A DNA stretch of 64,000 nt from Pantoea eucalypti (GCF_009646115.1 NZ_CP045720.1:2790001-2854000), one strand, 5' to 3'; positions 38,269 to 47,166 are shown, numbered from the stretch's first letter. A program made the numbers and translations. The notes: generated by a model from the letters alone, not told the origin.

Positions 38269-39837
38269 TTAGTGTGCTCCTGCACTGCCTTCGCTCTTGA
38301 TCGGCGACAGCAGCCAACAAAATGGAATCAAAATCAGGGCGACAATACTCAGGCCTGAGAAGACATCGATGTATGCGAGAATACGCGACTGCGCAATCAT
38401 CTCCTGATAGAGCTGACCGGTTGCCAGCGTAATGGGATCGCCCACCGCCGACGTGAAGTCGCGTATCGCCTGCGCCCAGTGCTCAAGCGTAATGTTGAAC
38501 GGCTCGTTAAGCGGCGTCATGTTGTGCACCATATGCGCAGACCGCGCCTGTGCGCGCTCGGTAATGGCCGCGGTCGAAAGCGAGATCCCAATGGATCCGG
38601 CCACGTTACGGAACATGGTAAAGAGCGCGGAGGCGTCCGCGTTAAGTCGCTGAGGAATGGTGACAAAAGCAATCGTAGTCAGCGGAACAAACAGGAAACC
38701 CAGCCCGATCGACTGTGCGCTACGCATCATCACCAGCGTTTTGAAATCGACATTCGGCGTCAGGGTAGCTGAATAGAAAAACGCCATGGCCAGACAGCTG
38801 AAACCAAAGGCGATGATGTATCGCGTCTGCACAATCGGCATCAGTTTCAGCACCAGTGGAATGGTCAGCACAATAAGCACCGCGCCGGGCGACAACACCA
38901 GCCCTGACCAGGTGGCGGTATAACCCAGATCCTGCTGCGCCAGCTGTGGCAACACCACAGAACTGCCATACAGAATCATTGCCATTCCCGCCATCAACAG
39001 CCCGGCCACCCAGAAGTTGCGGTCTTTCATTACCAGAATATCGACCACCGGCTTACGCGCATACATCAGCCAGTAAATGGCGCCAACGATGCCAACCAGC
39101 GCCAGAACAGCGAACAGTACGATAAAGTGCGAAGCGAACCAGTCCTCATCTTCTCCGCGATCCAGCATCACCTGCAGACACCCCAGGCCTAAGGTAATGA
39201 GGCTGATCCCGATGTAATCGATCTTCAGCTTACCTTTGGCCCACTTACGCTCCCACGGTGGATCTTCCAGCAGCTGATAGATTGCCAGCACAGTCAGCAC
39301 GCCCACCGGGATGTTAATAAAGAATACCCAGCGCCAGCTGTAGTTGTCAGTGATCCAGCCACCCAATGTCGGGCCAATCACCGGCGCGACGATAATAGCG
39401 ATGGAGGAGAGACCAAATGCCTTGCCGCGATCTTCTGCCTTGAAGTAGTCCAGCAGCACGGACTGCTGAACGGGCTGCAATCCGCCACCAAAAAAGCCCT
39501 GCAGCACGCGGAACAGAATGATTTGCCAGAGTTCAGTGGCGATGCCGCACAGGAACGAGCAAATGGTGAACATCACAATGCAAATCAGGAAAAACTGTTT
39601 ACGGCCAAACAGCCGGCTGAAGAACGCAGAGATAGGCAGCACAATGCCGTTCGCCACCAGATAGGAGGTCAGCACCCAGGTTGACTCATCATAACTGGAG
39701 GAGAGCGAACCGGCGATGTGCGGCAGCGCCACGTTAACGATGGTGGTGTCGAGGATCTCCATAAACACCGCCAGCGTCACCGTGATTGCCACTAACCACG
39801 GATTACTGGCCGGTTTCCAGCTCTGCGCCGTACTCAT
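38269..39837 (-). CDS. DHA2 family MFS drug efflux transporter, EmrB-like
   Basis: Inner-membrane proton-driven exporter with 14 predicted membrane segments, 522 aa. DHA2 hallmarks: LDTTIVNVALPHIAGSL in TM1, the motif A region FGRKQFFLIC, GFFGGGLQPVQQSVLLDYF, and motif C-like VIGPTLGGWITDNYSWRWVFFINIPVG (quoted as GPTLGGWITDNYSWRWVF). It overlaps the emrA-like gene by 4 bp. Together with the adaptor and outer-membrane channel it should export hydrophobic toxic compounds; substrates are unknown. Similar to E. coli EmrB but a separate system by location. Confidence 0.92.
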   Translation of the reverse strand: MSTAQSWKPASNPWLVAITVTLAVFMEILDTTIVNVALPHIAGSLSSSYDESTWVLTSYLVANGIVLPISAFFSRLFGRKQFFLICIVMFTICSFLCGIATELWQIILFRVLQGFFGGGLQPVQQSVLLDYFKAEDRGKAFGLSSIAIIVAPVIGPTLGGWITDNYSWRWVFFINIPVGVLTVLAIYQLLEDPPWERKWAKGKLKIDYIGISLITLGLGCLQVMLDRGEDEDWFASHFIVLFAVLALVGIVGAIYWLMYARKPVVDILVMKDRNFWVAGLLMAGMAMILYGSSVVLPQLAQQDLGYTATWSGLVLSPGAVLIVLTIPLVLKLMPIVQTRYIIAFGFSCLAMAFFYSATLTPNVDFKTLVMMRSAQSIGLGFLFVPLTTIAFVTIPQRLNADASALFTMFRNVAGSIGISLSTAAITERAQARSAHMVHNMTPLNEPFNITLEHWAQAIRDFTSAVGDPITLATGQLYQEMIAQSRILAYIDVFSGLSIVALILIPFCWLLSPIKSEGSAGAH

Positions 39838-40979
39838 TCCACTGTTACCTCGGGTTCAACGGAGAGACCCAGCGGCAGCGGATGGTTCGGATCCAGGCCC
39901 TTGTCGATAACGATTTTCACTGGCACACGCTGAACAATTTTCACGTAGTTACCGGTGGCGTTTTCTGACGGGAAGGTCGAGAAGCGTGAGCCGGAACCCA
40001 TCTGAATGCTGTCGACGTGTCCTTCCAGCTTCATGTCCGGCCAGGCATCAACGCTGATTTTCACTTTATCGCCAGGATTCATGCGTTCCAGCTGAGACTC
40101 TTTGAAATTTGCAGTAACCCAGATGTCAGGCGAAACCAGCGAGAACAGAGAGGAACCCGCCTGCACCAGCGTGCCCAGCTGAACGTTACGCTTGGTGATA
40201 AACCCGTCATAGGGCGCGCGAACCTGGGTATAGGAGAGGTTAAGATCGGCCGTGCTTAACTGTGCTTTCGCCTGCTCAACCTGTTGCTGACGCGCTTCAA
40301 CATTGGTCTCCTGCTGACGAATCTGCAGGGCAACCTGTGAAGCGACTTCAACCTGGGCTTTCGCACTCTGTAACTGTGCCTGCGCCGAACGTAGCTGCGC
40401 AGACGCGCTGTCGATATTACGCTGGCTGGTCGCACGTGGATCGACGCCACGCTGGCGACGATAATCCGCCTGCGCATTCAGCATATTGGCTTCTGCTTTC
40501 GCCTGATCGGCCAGAGCCTGATCGCGCTGAGCCGGATACTGTACTTTTGACAGCGCCAGCTGGGCCTGCGCCTGATGCAGTTGTGCAACGGCTAAACCGA
40601 GCTGCGCGTTAGCCTGTTCACGCTGGGCACGGTTATCGCTGGGATCAATCTCCACCAGCAGATCGCCCTTCTTCACCCGCTGGTTATCTTTCACCAGCAA
40701 CTTCACGACATAGCCGGATGCTTTAGGCGCAATAGTAACGGCATCGCCTTCGGTAAAGGCGTCGTCGGTGGTTTCAATATTGCGGGTAGATAACCAGAAC
40801 CAGAGACCGACAATCAGCATAATCACCACCACCACCGCCAGAATAATCAGCGGCTTTTTACCGGGGCGTTTACGCTCAGGCTGCTGGTCGTTGTCCTGAT
40901 TTTCCTCTGACTGACGGTTTTGATCCGTCGTGTTTTCTGCGTCCTGCTGATGTGGATCGCGTTGATTGTTCTCGCTCAT
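39834..40979 (-). CDS. HlyD/EmrA-type membrane fusion protein
   Basis: Periplasmic adaptor anchored by one N-terminal membrane helix (PLIILAVVVVIMLIVGLWFWL) after a very polar cytoplasmic tail of about 40 residues rich in Asn, Gln, Asp and Glu. The biotinyl-lipoyl-like domain has ETTDDAFTEGDAVTIAPKASGYV and VEIDPSDNRA; a long alpha-hairpin (about residues 100-210) is rich in Gln/Ala, and RAPYDGFITKRNVQLGTLVQAG closes the lipoyl domain. About 381 aa from the ATG at 40979; an ATG three codons upstream is equally possible. First gene of the efflux operon. Confidence 0.9.
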   Translation of the reverse strand: MSENNQRDPHQQDAENTTDQNRQSEENQDNDQQPERKRPGKKPLIILAVVVVIMLIVGLWFWLSTRNIETTDDAFTEGDAVTIAPKASGYVVKLLVKDNQRVKKGDLLVEIDPSDNRAQREQANAQLGLAVAQLHQAQAQLALSKVQYPAQRDQALADQAKAEANMLNAQADYRRQRGVDPRATSQRNIDSASAQLRSAQAQLQSAKAQVEVASQVALQIRQQETNVEARQQQVEQAKAQLSTADLNLSYTQVRAPYDGFITKRNVQLGTLVQAGSSLFSLVSPDIWVTANFKESQLERMNPGDKVKISVDAWPDMKLEGHVDSIQMGSGSRFSTFPSENATGNYVKIVQRVPVKIVIDKGLDPNHPLPLGLSVEPEVTVE

Positions 40980-41128
40980 AGTTCCCATCACTGGCTAAGG
41001 CCCTGATTCCGGGCATAAAGGTCCTGTTAACCTTATATCGGAAATTGACAAAATCCAGTGCAACTTTACGAAACTTGAGGAATGCCGCACATCCTGCCAC
41101 CTGACAGCGATAGCAGGATGTATCGGGC

Positions 41129-42238
41129 CTAATTGAGCAACCGCAGCAGTAGCCAGCCGCTGGCCATTGACCAGGCCAGCAAAGGAAGGGAAAAGAGATG
41201 AAATTGCCACCATACGGCACGATCTTTCGCCATACGCAGAGCAATCAGGTTAGCCAGTGAACCTGGCAGCAGACCGAATCCACCGATGTTGACCGCCCAG
41301 GCGAGCACATCGGTTGGCGGGACTTTTTGCAGCAGCAGAATCGTCGCCGGGACATTGCTGATCACCTGTGACAGACCAATCGCCAGCAGATAGAGCTGCC
41401 CCTGGCCGAAATGCGCCACCGCATCAAAGTGAGCCTGCATCACCGGCAGACGTGTCAGCAGGAAGACGTCAATAAACATGGCGATAAACACCGCCAGCAG
41501 GCTCCAGTCGATACGTTGCAGCACCGGACGTGCCATTACCATAAAGGTGGCGAGGATAACCAGCAGTATCCAGCCGGTGATTTCCAGCTCCAGACCGGCG
41601 ATAAACAGCAGGTATAACACCACGCTGACAATAAACAGCGGCTTCTGCCACTCCGGCTGCTCCGGGTTGTCATGTTTATCAATCGTCCGCTTTGAAAAGC
41701 TAAACCAGGTCAGCACGACCAGGCTCAGCAGCAGCCAGGCGGCCAGCGGCAGCATCTGCACAATGAATGCAATAACGCTGAGCTTGCCGTGACTCCACAG
41801 CAGAATGTTTTGCGGATTGCCGACCGGCGTCAGCAGCGACCCGGCATTCACTGCCAGCGCCTCGAAAATGATCAGTCGCGAGATAGGTAAATGAGAGAAC
41901 TTCCGCAGCGTTAATGTCAGCGGCACCAGAATAAACAGCGCAACATCGTTGGTTAAAAACGTGGAGAGCAACGCGGCAGCCAGCACCATAAATAGCGCCA
42001 GCGCACGTTCGTGCCGGAAACGCGCAATCAGGCGTCCTCCCAGCACGTCAAAGTAGCCGCTGGTTTCCAGCCCTTTGGTCAGAATCAATAACCCGGTGAG
42101 TGTGATAATGGTGTGCCAGTCTACGGCTCCGGGCAGATCGGCCCAGCGAAAATCCGCCAGGAATGCCAGAACTACACCAATCACGATTAATAAATGCAAA
42201 ATTGAGTCATGCAAAAAAGATCGAAGCAGTTGTGGCAT
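41129..42238 (-). CDS. ybiR: Putative anion transporter YbiR
   Basis: Inner-membrane protein of the ArsB/NhaD (CitMHS-like) superfamily, 369 aa with about 10 membrane segments. Typical blocks are DWHTIITLTGLLILTKGLETSG, FLTNDVALFILVPLTL and NAGSLLTPVGNPQNILLW, the last resembling the NPQN substrate loop of the family, repeated later as VISNVPATILLL. Substrate unknown. Position between ybiT and mntR as in E. coli; it starts 20 bp after the mntR stop, so it may be cotranscribed with mntR. Confidence 0.88.
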   Translation of the reverse strand: MPQLLRSFLHDSILHLLIVIGVVLAFLADFRWADLPGAVDWHTIITLTGLLILTKGLETSGYFDVLGGRLIARFRHERALALFMVLAAALLSTFLTNDVALFILVPLTLTLRKFSHLPISRLIIFEALAVNAGSLLTPVGNPQNILLWSHGKLSVIAFIVQMLPLAAWLLLSLVVLTWFSFSKRTIDKHDNPEQPEWQKPLFIVSVVLYLLFIAGLELEITGWILLVILATFMVMARPVLQRIDWSLLAVFIAMFIDVFLLTRLPVMQAHFDAVAHFGQGQLYLLAIGLSQVISNVPATILLLQKVPPTDVLAWAVNIGGFGLLPGSLANLIALRMAKDRAVWWQFHLFSLPLLAWSMASGWLLLRLLN

Positions 42239-42258
42239 GGTGAGGGTACGCCTTAGCG

Positions 42259-42717
42259 TTAACGGGTTTCGGAGAACTTCTTAAATACAGCCAGAGTTTC
42301 ATCACTGACGTGATGTTCAATTCCTTCTGAATCGCGTCGGGCCGTTTCGGGACTGATGCCTAACGCCAGCAGAAAACTTTCAACAATATGATGACGGGCG
42401 CGACTCTCCTCTGCCAGCTTCTCCCCTTCGCTGGTCAGGAAGACACCGCGGTAAGGGACCTGCTCAACCAGCCCGGCACTGCCAAGTCGTTTCAGCATTT
42501 TAGCCACTGTCGGTTGCGAAACGCCCAGACGGGCTGCCATATCGACCTGACGTGCTTCGCCAAATTCACCAATTAAATCAGAGATTAACTCAACGTAGTC
42601 ATCAATTAACTCCCGACGATGCGCTTCACGCACCTGCCGAAAACCTTCGACATGCTCTTCAATATCTTTCAGTGGTCCTTTCGGCGCAGAAACCACGCTT
42701 TTAGCACGACGACTCAT
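42259..42717 (-). CDS. mntR: Manganese-responsive transcriptional regulator MntR
   Basis: DtxR-family repressor that senses Mn(II); 152 aa. Block [25 protein letters not shown] is nearly as in E. coli MntR; the winged HTH reads [23 protein letters not shown]; the metal-binding region includes the GIEHHVS segment near the C-terminus. It is divergent from a small MntS-like gene, and two MntR-type palindromes lie in the shared upstream region, so autoregulation is possible. Confidence 0.96.
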   Translation of the reverse strand: MSRRAKSVVSAPKGPLKDIEEHVEGFRQVREAHRRELIDDYVELISDLIGEFGEARQVDMAARLGVSQPTVAKMLKRLGSAGLVEQVPYRGVFLTSEGEKLAEESRARHHIVESFLLALGISPETARRDSEGIEHHVSDETLAVFKKFSETR

Positions 42718-42814
42718 TCAGCTTCCTCATTATTATTTCCCGTACTGACGCTGCTGTACGGATTTAGCTGCGCTCATTGTAAACCAGCCACAAAGAAGCT
42801 CAAATTTTTCGTCA

Positions 42815-42849
42815 TTAGCCTTGGCTAAACGATATAGCCAGTGCTATAT
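42815..42849 (+). promoter_or_regulatory. Tandem MntR boxes over a promoter upstream of the mntS-like gene
   Basis: TTAGCCTTGGCTAA (42815-42828) and ATATAGCCAGTGCTATAT (42832-42849) both fit the MntR half-site pattern (A)TAGC-N4-GCTA(T); their centres are 19 bp apart. A -35 like TTGGCT (42821-42826) and -10 like TATATT (42845-42850), 18 bp apart, fall inside the boxes, so MntR binding would block this promoter. Confidence 0.82.
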
Positions 42850-42969
42850 TTGTTGATAATGTAAGCAGCCAACGCATGATCCCTAGTGATCTTCTGTTGC
42901 TCTGGTGATGATGACGCTCTCACCTCACGCTGCTGATTACCGCGTCGATCAGGATTGGGAGGTAATTCT

Positions 42970-43161
42970 ATGAGCACTCTGAAATGTTGCTTAGATTGCA
43001 GCAAATGCTTCCAGACAGAGAAGAAAACAACCACGGAGTTTAAATCCTGGCTGTGCCTGCTGACGCGTTCCCCTTTCACACTGCGTCTGATGCTGATTGA
43101 AAAACTGCTGGGCCATAAGCCTGCCGAACCTCGCTGTCCGAATCTTATCTGGCGCGGCTAA
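42970..43161 (+). CDS. mntS: MntS-like small protein with cysteine-rich N-terminus
   Basis: A 63-aa protein; the ATG at 42970 follows GGGAGG at ideal spacing. Residues about 24-54 resemble E. coli MntS (42 aa): FKSWLCLLTRSPFTLRLMLI against FKRCMRVFSHSPFKVRLMLL, then a Lys-Pro rich tail. E. coli MntS is MntR-repressed and raises free Mn by inhibiting the exporter MntP. The position divergent from mntR and the MntR boxes upstream support the assignment. Unlike E. coli MntS, about 20 extra N-terminal residues carry CCLDCSKC (Cys 6, 7, 10, 13), and Cys56 lies near the end. The symbol is by inference. Confidence 0.78.
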   Translation: MSTLKCCLDCSKCFQTEKKTTTEFKSWLCLLTRSPFTLRLMLIEKLLGHKPAEPRCPNLIWRG

Positions 43162-43347
43162 TCCTGATTCAGAGCCTTTTTGCCTGCGGTTGAAAGGCTC
43201 ACGCCCCACTGTTTGTTCTCTTTGTTTTTTCCCCTCATAAGAAACTGCCCTGAGGCTTGAAGGGGAATGCCTGCAGATCAGCGTCTGTCAGAGAATGAGA
43301 CGGGAGACCGACAGGTAAGTCGGGGTGGCGGGTAAAATCAGCACAAT

Positions 43348-43377
43348 AAAAAACGGCCCACAAGGGGCCGTTTTTTT
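43348..43377 (-). terminator. Bidirectional terminator between mntS-like gene and ompX
   Basis: AAACGGCCC-ACAAG-GGGCCGTTT stem with an A-run on one side and TTTTTTT on the other; serves ompX on the minus strand and the small gene on the plus strand. Confidence 0.92.
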
Positions 43378-43397
43378 GCAGGTCAGCTAAGCTAAAC

Positions 43398-43910
43398 TTA
43401 GAAGCTGTAACCTACGCCAGCAATCCAGGTACCGACGTCAACGCTACGGATACGGCTCTGCTCGTAACCAACGTCAAGTGCGATGTCCTGCATTGGGTTA
43501 AACTGCATGCCTGCGCCGTAAGAGAAACCTACGTCGCTGGTGTCAGTTTTATCACGTGATGCAGTTTCGTTGCCCTGGTATTTACCATAGCCGATACCGA
43601 CAACACCATAGATGCTAGCCCAGTCGTTCAGACGGAAAGCTGGACCACCGGTCACACCGTAGTACTGGCCTTTGTTGTAAACGCCATCTTCGGTACGATC
43701 TTTTTCAGTGTAGGTGAATGAACCGATCCAACCCAGTGGGTTAGAACCGTCTTCGTAGCGGTATTTCAGGTTGAAGCCGTTAGCTTTGTTCGCTACGCCC
43801 TGATAATCGCTCTGAGCATAGCCACCAGTTACGGTGCTCTGTGCCATTGCTGAACCTGCAGATACTGCCAGTACACAGGCTAATGCTGAAAGACATGCAA
43901 TTTTTTTCAT
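43398..43910 (-). CDS. ompX: Outer membrane protein OmpX
   Basis: Eight-stranded beta-barrel of the Ail/OmpX family, 170 aa. Signal peptide MKKIACLSALACVLAVSAGSAMA; the barrel begins QSTVTGGYAQSDYQG and has GFNLKYRYE, GVTGGPAFRLNDWASIYGVVGIGYGK, ends IAGVGYSF with a terminal Phe as expected for BAM recognition. The ATG at 43910 has GAGGTGG upstream. RybB and related sRNAs commonly target such OMP mRNAs, but no pairing was tested here. opgE, which separates ompX from mntS in E. coli, is missing. Confidence 0.96.
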   Translation of the reverse strand: MKKIACLSALACVLAVSAGSAMAQSTVTGGYAQSDYQGVANKANGFNLKYRYEDGSNPLGWIGSFTYTEKDRTEDGVYNKGQYYGVTGGPAFRLNDWASIYGVVGIGYGKYQGNETASRDKTDTSDVGFSYGAGMQFNPMQDIALDVGYEQSRIRSVDVGTWIAGVGYSF

Positions 43911-44278
43911 AACCACCTCAAATGTGAAAATACTTCTCTCCTGACAACGCTGAAAATATAACAAAAAATAGCGAGAAACTCTGCCCGGATTTTGTTGTCT
44001 AACAGAAAGTTTGGTGTAACAGGACGTTAATGCGACATACTATGTCATTCATTTTTCTTATAAAATCCGTCATCTTCCTGCAATAATCTTTTTGTGCTCA
44101 ATTTGCCCTTTAAGTTAATTCCTAAAAAAACCTGACATTTCTTTACCTAAATGGCACTGATTTTGGCCAAAATTTGCGCAGTTAAGGCAAATTAAAAACG
44201 CTGACTCATGATTTTTTGCCTGACATTTCCTTTACACTGGCCCACTCGTTACGTTGATGACCAGGAAAAGTACACAGG
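43911..44278. other. Non-coding region between divergent ompX and rhtA
   Basis: 368 bp, AT-rich, with the ompX promoter and leader at its left. No ORF or recognised RNA. Confidence 0.55.
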
Positions 44279-45193
44279 ATGTCTGCCTCTCCCGCTTCTA
44301 AAAATCTTGCGCCAATCGTGTTGCCAATTGCCGTACTGCTGATTGCGATGCTGTCGCTGCAGGGCGGTGCTTCTCTGGCAAAAAGCCTGTTTCCTTCTGT
44401 TGGTGCGACGGGAATCACCGCGCTGCGTCTGGGCTTTGGCACCCTGATACTCTGTGTCATTTTTAAACCCTGGCGTTTACGCTTTAGCCGGGAACAACGT
44501 CTGCCTTTGCTGATGTATGGTCTGGCGTTGGGCACCATGAACTTCACATTCTATCTGGCGATTCGCACTGTGCCGCTGGGCGTGGCGGTGGGACTGGAGT
44601 TTACCGGTCCACTGGCGCTGGCGCTGTTTGGATCGCGCAGACCACTGGATTTTGTCTGGGTGCTGCTGGCGGTGATTGGTTTGTGGTTCCTGCTGCCGTT
44701 TGGGACAGGGATGACCGCGATTGATCCATTGGGCGCAGCACTGGCCGTGAGTGCGGGTGCCTGCTGGGCAATCTATATCCTGGCGGGGCAGCGGGCAGGC
44801 GCAGAACATGGTCCTGCGACAGTGGCTATTGGTTCGCTGATTGCTTCGGTGATTTTTGTACCGCTGGGGCTGACGTTTGCAGAAAGTGGCATCTGGACAT
44901 GGGCCGTAATGCCGATCGCATTGCTGGTTGCCCTGCTCTCCAGCGCGATACCCTACTCACTGGAGATGATCGCCCTTACCCGTTTACCGGCGCGCATCTT
45001 CGGCACGCTGATGAGTCTGGAACCCGCCATGGCCGCTTTTTCTGGCATGCTGTTTTTGGGTGAAACGCTGACCGGGCTACAGTGGCTGGCGCTACTGGCA
45101 ATCATCATCGCTTCGGCAGGGTCAACGCTGACCATGCGACCGAAAAAGAGCCAGTTAAGCAGCGTGGAATTATCAGATTCTGGTCAGAAATAA
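44279..45193 (+). CDS. rhtA: Threonine/homoserine exporter RhtA
   Basis: Inner-membrane exporter of threonine and homoserine (EamA/DMT family), 304 aa with ten predicted membrane segments in two EamA repeats. Blocks IAMLSLQGGASLAKSLFPSVGATGITALRL, PLGVAVGLEFTGPLALAL (quoted separately as GGASLAKSLFPSVGA), ACWAIYILAGQRAG and SSAIPYSLEMIALTRLP with LSLEPAMAA-type segment MSLEPAMAAFSGMLFLGE match E. coli RhtA. Same place upstream of dps as in E. coli. Confidence 0.95.
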   Translation: MSASPASKNLAPIVLPIAVLLIAMLSLQGGASLAKSLFPSVGATGITALRLGFGTLILCVIFKPWRLRFSREQRLPLLMYGLALGTMNFTFYLAIRTVPLGVAVGLEFTGPLALALFGSRRPLDFVWVLLAVIGLWFLLPFGTGMTAIDPLGAALAVSAGACWAIYILAGQRAGAEHGPATVAIGSLIASVIFVPLGLTFAESGIWTWAVMPIALLVALLSSAIPYSLEMIALTRLPARIFGTLMSLEPAMAAFSGMLFLGETLTGLQWLALLAIIIASAGSTLTMRPKKSQLSSVELSDSGQK

Positions 45194-45518
45194 ACGCCTT
45201 TAGCCTGCCTTTGTGGTGGGCTAAATAACAATCATGCTCATCATGAGAATTATTCTTAACCATCCCCTGTCCATGCTCTGACTATTTTGAAACAGACGCT
45301 TACCTGTTATTTACATACAAAATTAAAGTATTGATTTAATTGATTAAATACAAGCGCTTTTATTTTAACATTGCGTTAACCTCGTCTGTGCCTTCCCGCT
45401 TTTAATAAAGACCTGTACTATTTCATCTATCGATAAAGTCGTTTCTGCAAAGCTGAAAAGCGCTGCTATACTTATCCGGTACTTGATTAGGACAACCATC
45501 AAAGAGAGGACTGAAACG
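45194..45518. other. Non-coding region upstream of dps
   Basis: 325 bp, AT-rich. CTATACTT at 45466-45473 resembles a sigma-S type extended -10 and lies about 45 bp before the dps ATG, matching the stationary-phase promoter expected for dps. IHF or OxyR sites could not be assigned with confidence. Confidence 0.55.
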
Positions 45519-46022
45519 ATGAGTACCGCTAAACTGGTTAAAACTAAATCTGCTGACCTGATTTATACCCGTAATGACGTGGCCGAAGATGAGAAGAAAG
45601 CCACCATCGCGGTGTTGAACCGTCTGGTAGTCGAGTTTATTGACCTGTCATTGATTACTAAGCAGGCGCACTGGAACATGCGCGGTGCTAACTTCATCGG
45701 TGTACATGAAATGCTGGACGGCTTCCGTACTGCAATCACCGAGCATCAGGACACCATTGCTGAGCGTGTGGTACAGCTGGGCGGCGTTGCACTGGGCACC
45801 ACGCAGGTTGTTAACGATACGACGCCGCTGAAAAGCTATCCGCTGAATATTCACAGCGTTCAGGATCATCTGAAAGCGCTCGCAGACCGTTACAGCGTCG
45901 TGGCTAATGATACCCGTAAAGCCATTACTGAAGTGAAAGATGAAGATACCGCTGATATCTTTACTGCGGCATCACGTGACCTGGACAAATTCCTGTGGTT
46001 CATCGAAGCCAACATTGAATAA
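45519..46022 (+). CDS. dps: DNA protection during starvation protein Dps
   Basis: Ferritin-like dodecameric protein that binds DNA and oxidises Fe(II) with peroxide; 167 aa, the E. coli length. Lysine-rich N-terminal tail ([20 protein letters not shown]) for DNA contact; ferroxidase site residues are in [22 protein letters not shown] (quoted as [12 protein letters not shown] and HEMLDGF) and the [14 protein letters not shown] segment; C-terminal [15 protein letters not shown]. The ATG at 45519 follows AGAGGA; the frame extends 12 codons upstream without homology. Confidence 0.97.
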   Translation: MSTAKLVKTKSADLIYTRNDVAEDEKKATIAVLNRLVVEFIDLSLITKQAHWNMRGANFIGVHEMLDGFRTAITEHQDTIAERVVQLGGVALGTTQVVNDTTPLKSYPLNIHSVQDHLKALADRYSVVANDTRKAITEVKDEDTADIFTAASRDLDKFLWFIEANIE

Positions 46023-46041
46023 AACTCAATGCAGTCAATCA

Positions 46042-46063
46042 GGCGGGGAAACCCGCCTTTTTT
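46042..46063 (+). terminator. Intrinsic terminator after dps
   Basis: GGCGGG-GAAA-CCCGCC with a stable GAAA tetraloop, followed by TTTTTT. Confidence 0.95.
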
Positions 46064-46150
46064 ACGTCTGCGTTACCGCATTTTTATGACCCTGTTAACA
46101 GTTCTTCCTTCCTTCGCTTCACAGCCTTAACATCTGAGGCACACTACCGC

Positions 46151-46200
46151 TTGCACCAAAACAGCCATATGCACCAAAACTGAGCACCTAAATGGTGCAA
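46151..46200 (+). promoter_or_regulatory. NtrC (NRI) binding sites upstream of glnH
   Basis: GCACC-TAAAT-GGTGC (46184-46198) is a perfect NtrC-type palindrome (consensus TGCACC-N5-GGTGCA). Two further half-sites, TTGCACCAAAAC (46151-46162) and ATGCACCAAAAC (46170-46181), precede it. They lie about 75-120 bp upstream of the sigma-54-like promoter, as expected for an enhancer. Confidence 0.78.
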
Positions 46201-46270
46201 AGGCAGAATTAACTGCAAAATCGTGTCAGCTATGTTATTTAACTCTCTGATTTCGCGAAACTTGCAAAGT

Positions 46271-46286
46271 TGGCATAATTATTTCA
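46271..46286 (+). promoter_or_regulatory. Candidate sigma-54 promoter of glnHPQ
   Basis: TGGCATA-N4-TTTCA fits the -24/-12 consensus TGGCACG-N4-TTGCA with the right spacing but lacks the usual G of the -12 GC. About 55 bp before the glnH ATG. The NtrC sites upstream support it. Confidence 0.6.
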
Positions 46287-46341
46287 TATGACAAGCCGCA
46301 AACGCAGGCCCTGCCGCCTGGTAGTAAAAAAAGGAAAAATG

Positions 46342-47088
46342 ATGAAGTCACTGTTAAAAGTTTCTGTGGCCGCGCTGGCGCTGGCCTTCTCCCTCTCTTC
46401 CACTGCAGCAGATAAGAAGCTGGTTGTCGCTACCGATACCGCCTTTGTTCCGTTCGAATTCAAACAGGGTGACAAATATGTCGGCTTTGATGTGGATCTG
46501 TGGGATGCCATTGCGAAAGAGCTGAAGCTGGATTATACCCTGAAGCCAATGGACTTCAGCGGCATCATCCCTGCACTGCAAACGCGCAATGTCGATCTGG
46601 CCCTTGCGGGCATCACCATTACCGAAGAACGTAAAAAAGCGATCGAGTTTTCTGATGGCTATTACAAAAGCGGTTTGCAGGTAATGGTGCGTAACAATGA
46701 AAACGACATCAAAGGCATCAGCGATCTGAACGGTAAAGTCGTCGCAGTGAAAAGCGGCACCGGCTCTGTGGAATACGCAAAAGCCCACATCAAATCTAAA
46801 GACCTGCGTCAGTTCCCGAACATCGACAGCGCCTATATGGAGCTGGGCACCAACCGTGCGGACGCCGTGCTGCATGACACGCCAAACATTCTTTACTTCA
46901 TCCACACCGCCGGTAAAGGCCGTTTTAAAGCGGTAGGCGATTCGATTGAAGCGCAGCAGTATGGTATCGCCTTCCCGAAAGGCAGCGACGATTTACGTGA
47001 AAAAGTAAACGGCGCACTGAAAACCCTGAAAGAGAACGGCACCTATAACACGCTCTATAAAAAATGGTTCGGCACCGAACCTAAATAA
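46342..47088 (+). CDS. glnH: Glutamine-binding periplasmic protein GlnH
   Basis: Periplasmic receptor for glutamine (SBP_bac_3), 248 aa as in E. coli. The ATG at 46342 (second of two adjacent ATGs after AAGGAAAA) starts signal peptide [23 protein letters not shown]; mature protein begins [20 protein letters not shown]. Blocks [27 protein letters not shown] and [17 protein letters not shown], ending [13 protein letters not shown], are nearly identical to E. coli. First gene of glnHPQ, with NtrC and sigma-54 signals upstream. Confidence 0.97.
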   Translation: MKSLLKVSVAALALAFSLSSTAADKKLVVATDTAFVPFEFKQGDKYVGFDVDLWDAIAKELKLDYTLKPMDFSGIIPALQTRNVDLALAGITITEERKKAIEFSDGYYKSGLQVMVRNNENDIKGISDLNGKVVAVKSGTGSVEYAKAHIKSKDLRQFPNIDSAYMELGTNRADAVLHDTPNILYFIHTAGKGRFKAVGDSIEAQQYGIAFPKGSDDLREKVNGALKTLKENGTYNTLYKKWFGTEPK

Positions 47089-47112
47089 TAATTTGCCCGT
47101 TATCTGATTTCA

Positions 47113-47139
47113 GCAGGGAAACTTTTTCCCTGCTTTTTT
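47113..47139 (+). terminator. Intercistronic terminator/attenuator between glnH and glnP
   Basis: GCAGGGAAA-CTT-TTTCCCTGC, a perfect 9-bp stem followed by TTTTTT, within the 78-bp gap inside the operon. It should end most transcripts after glnH, giving more binding protein than permease. Confidence 0.85.
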
Positions 47140-47166
47140 CCATCGCAACATATCTGGAGTGACACC

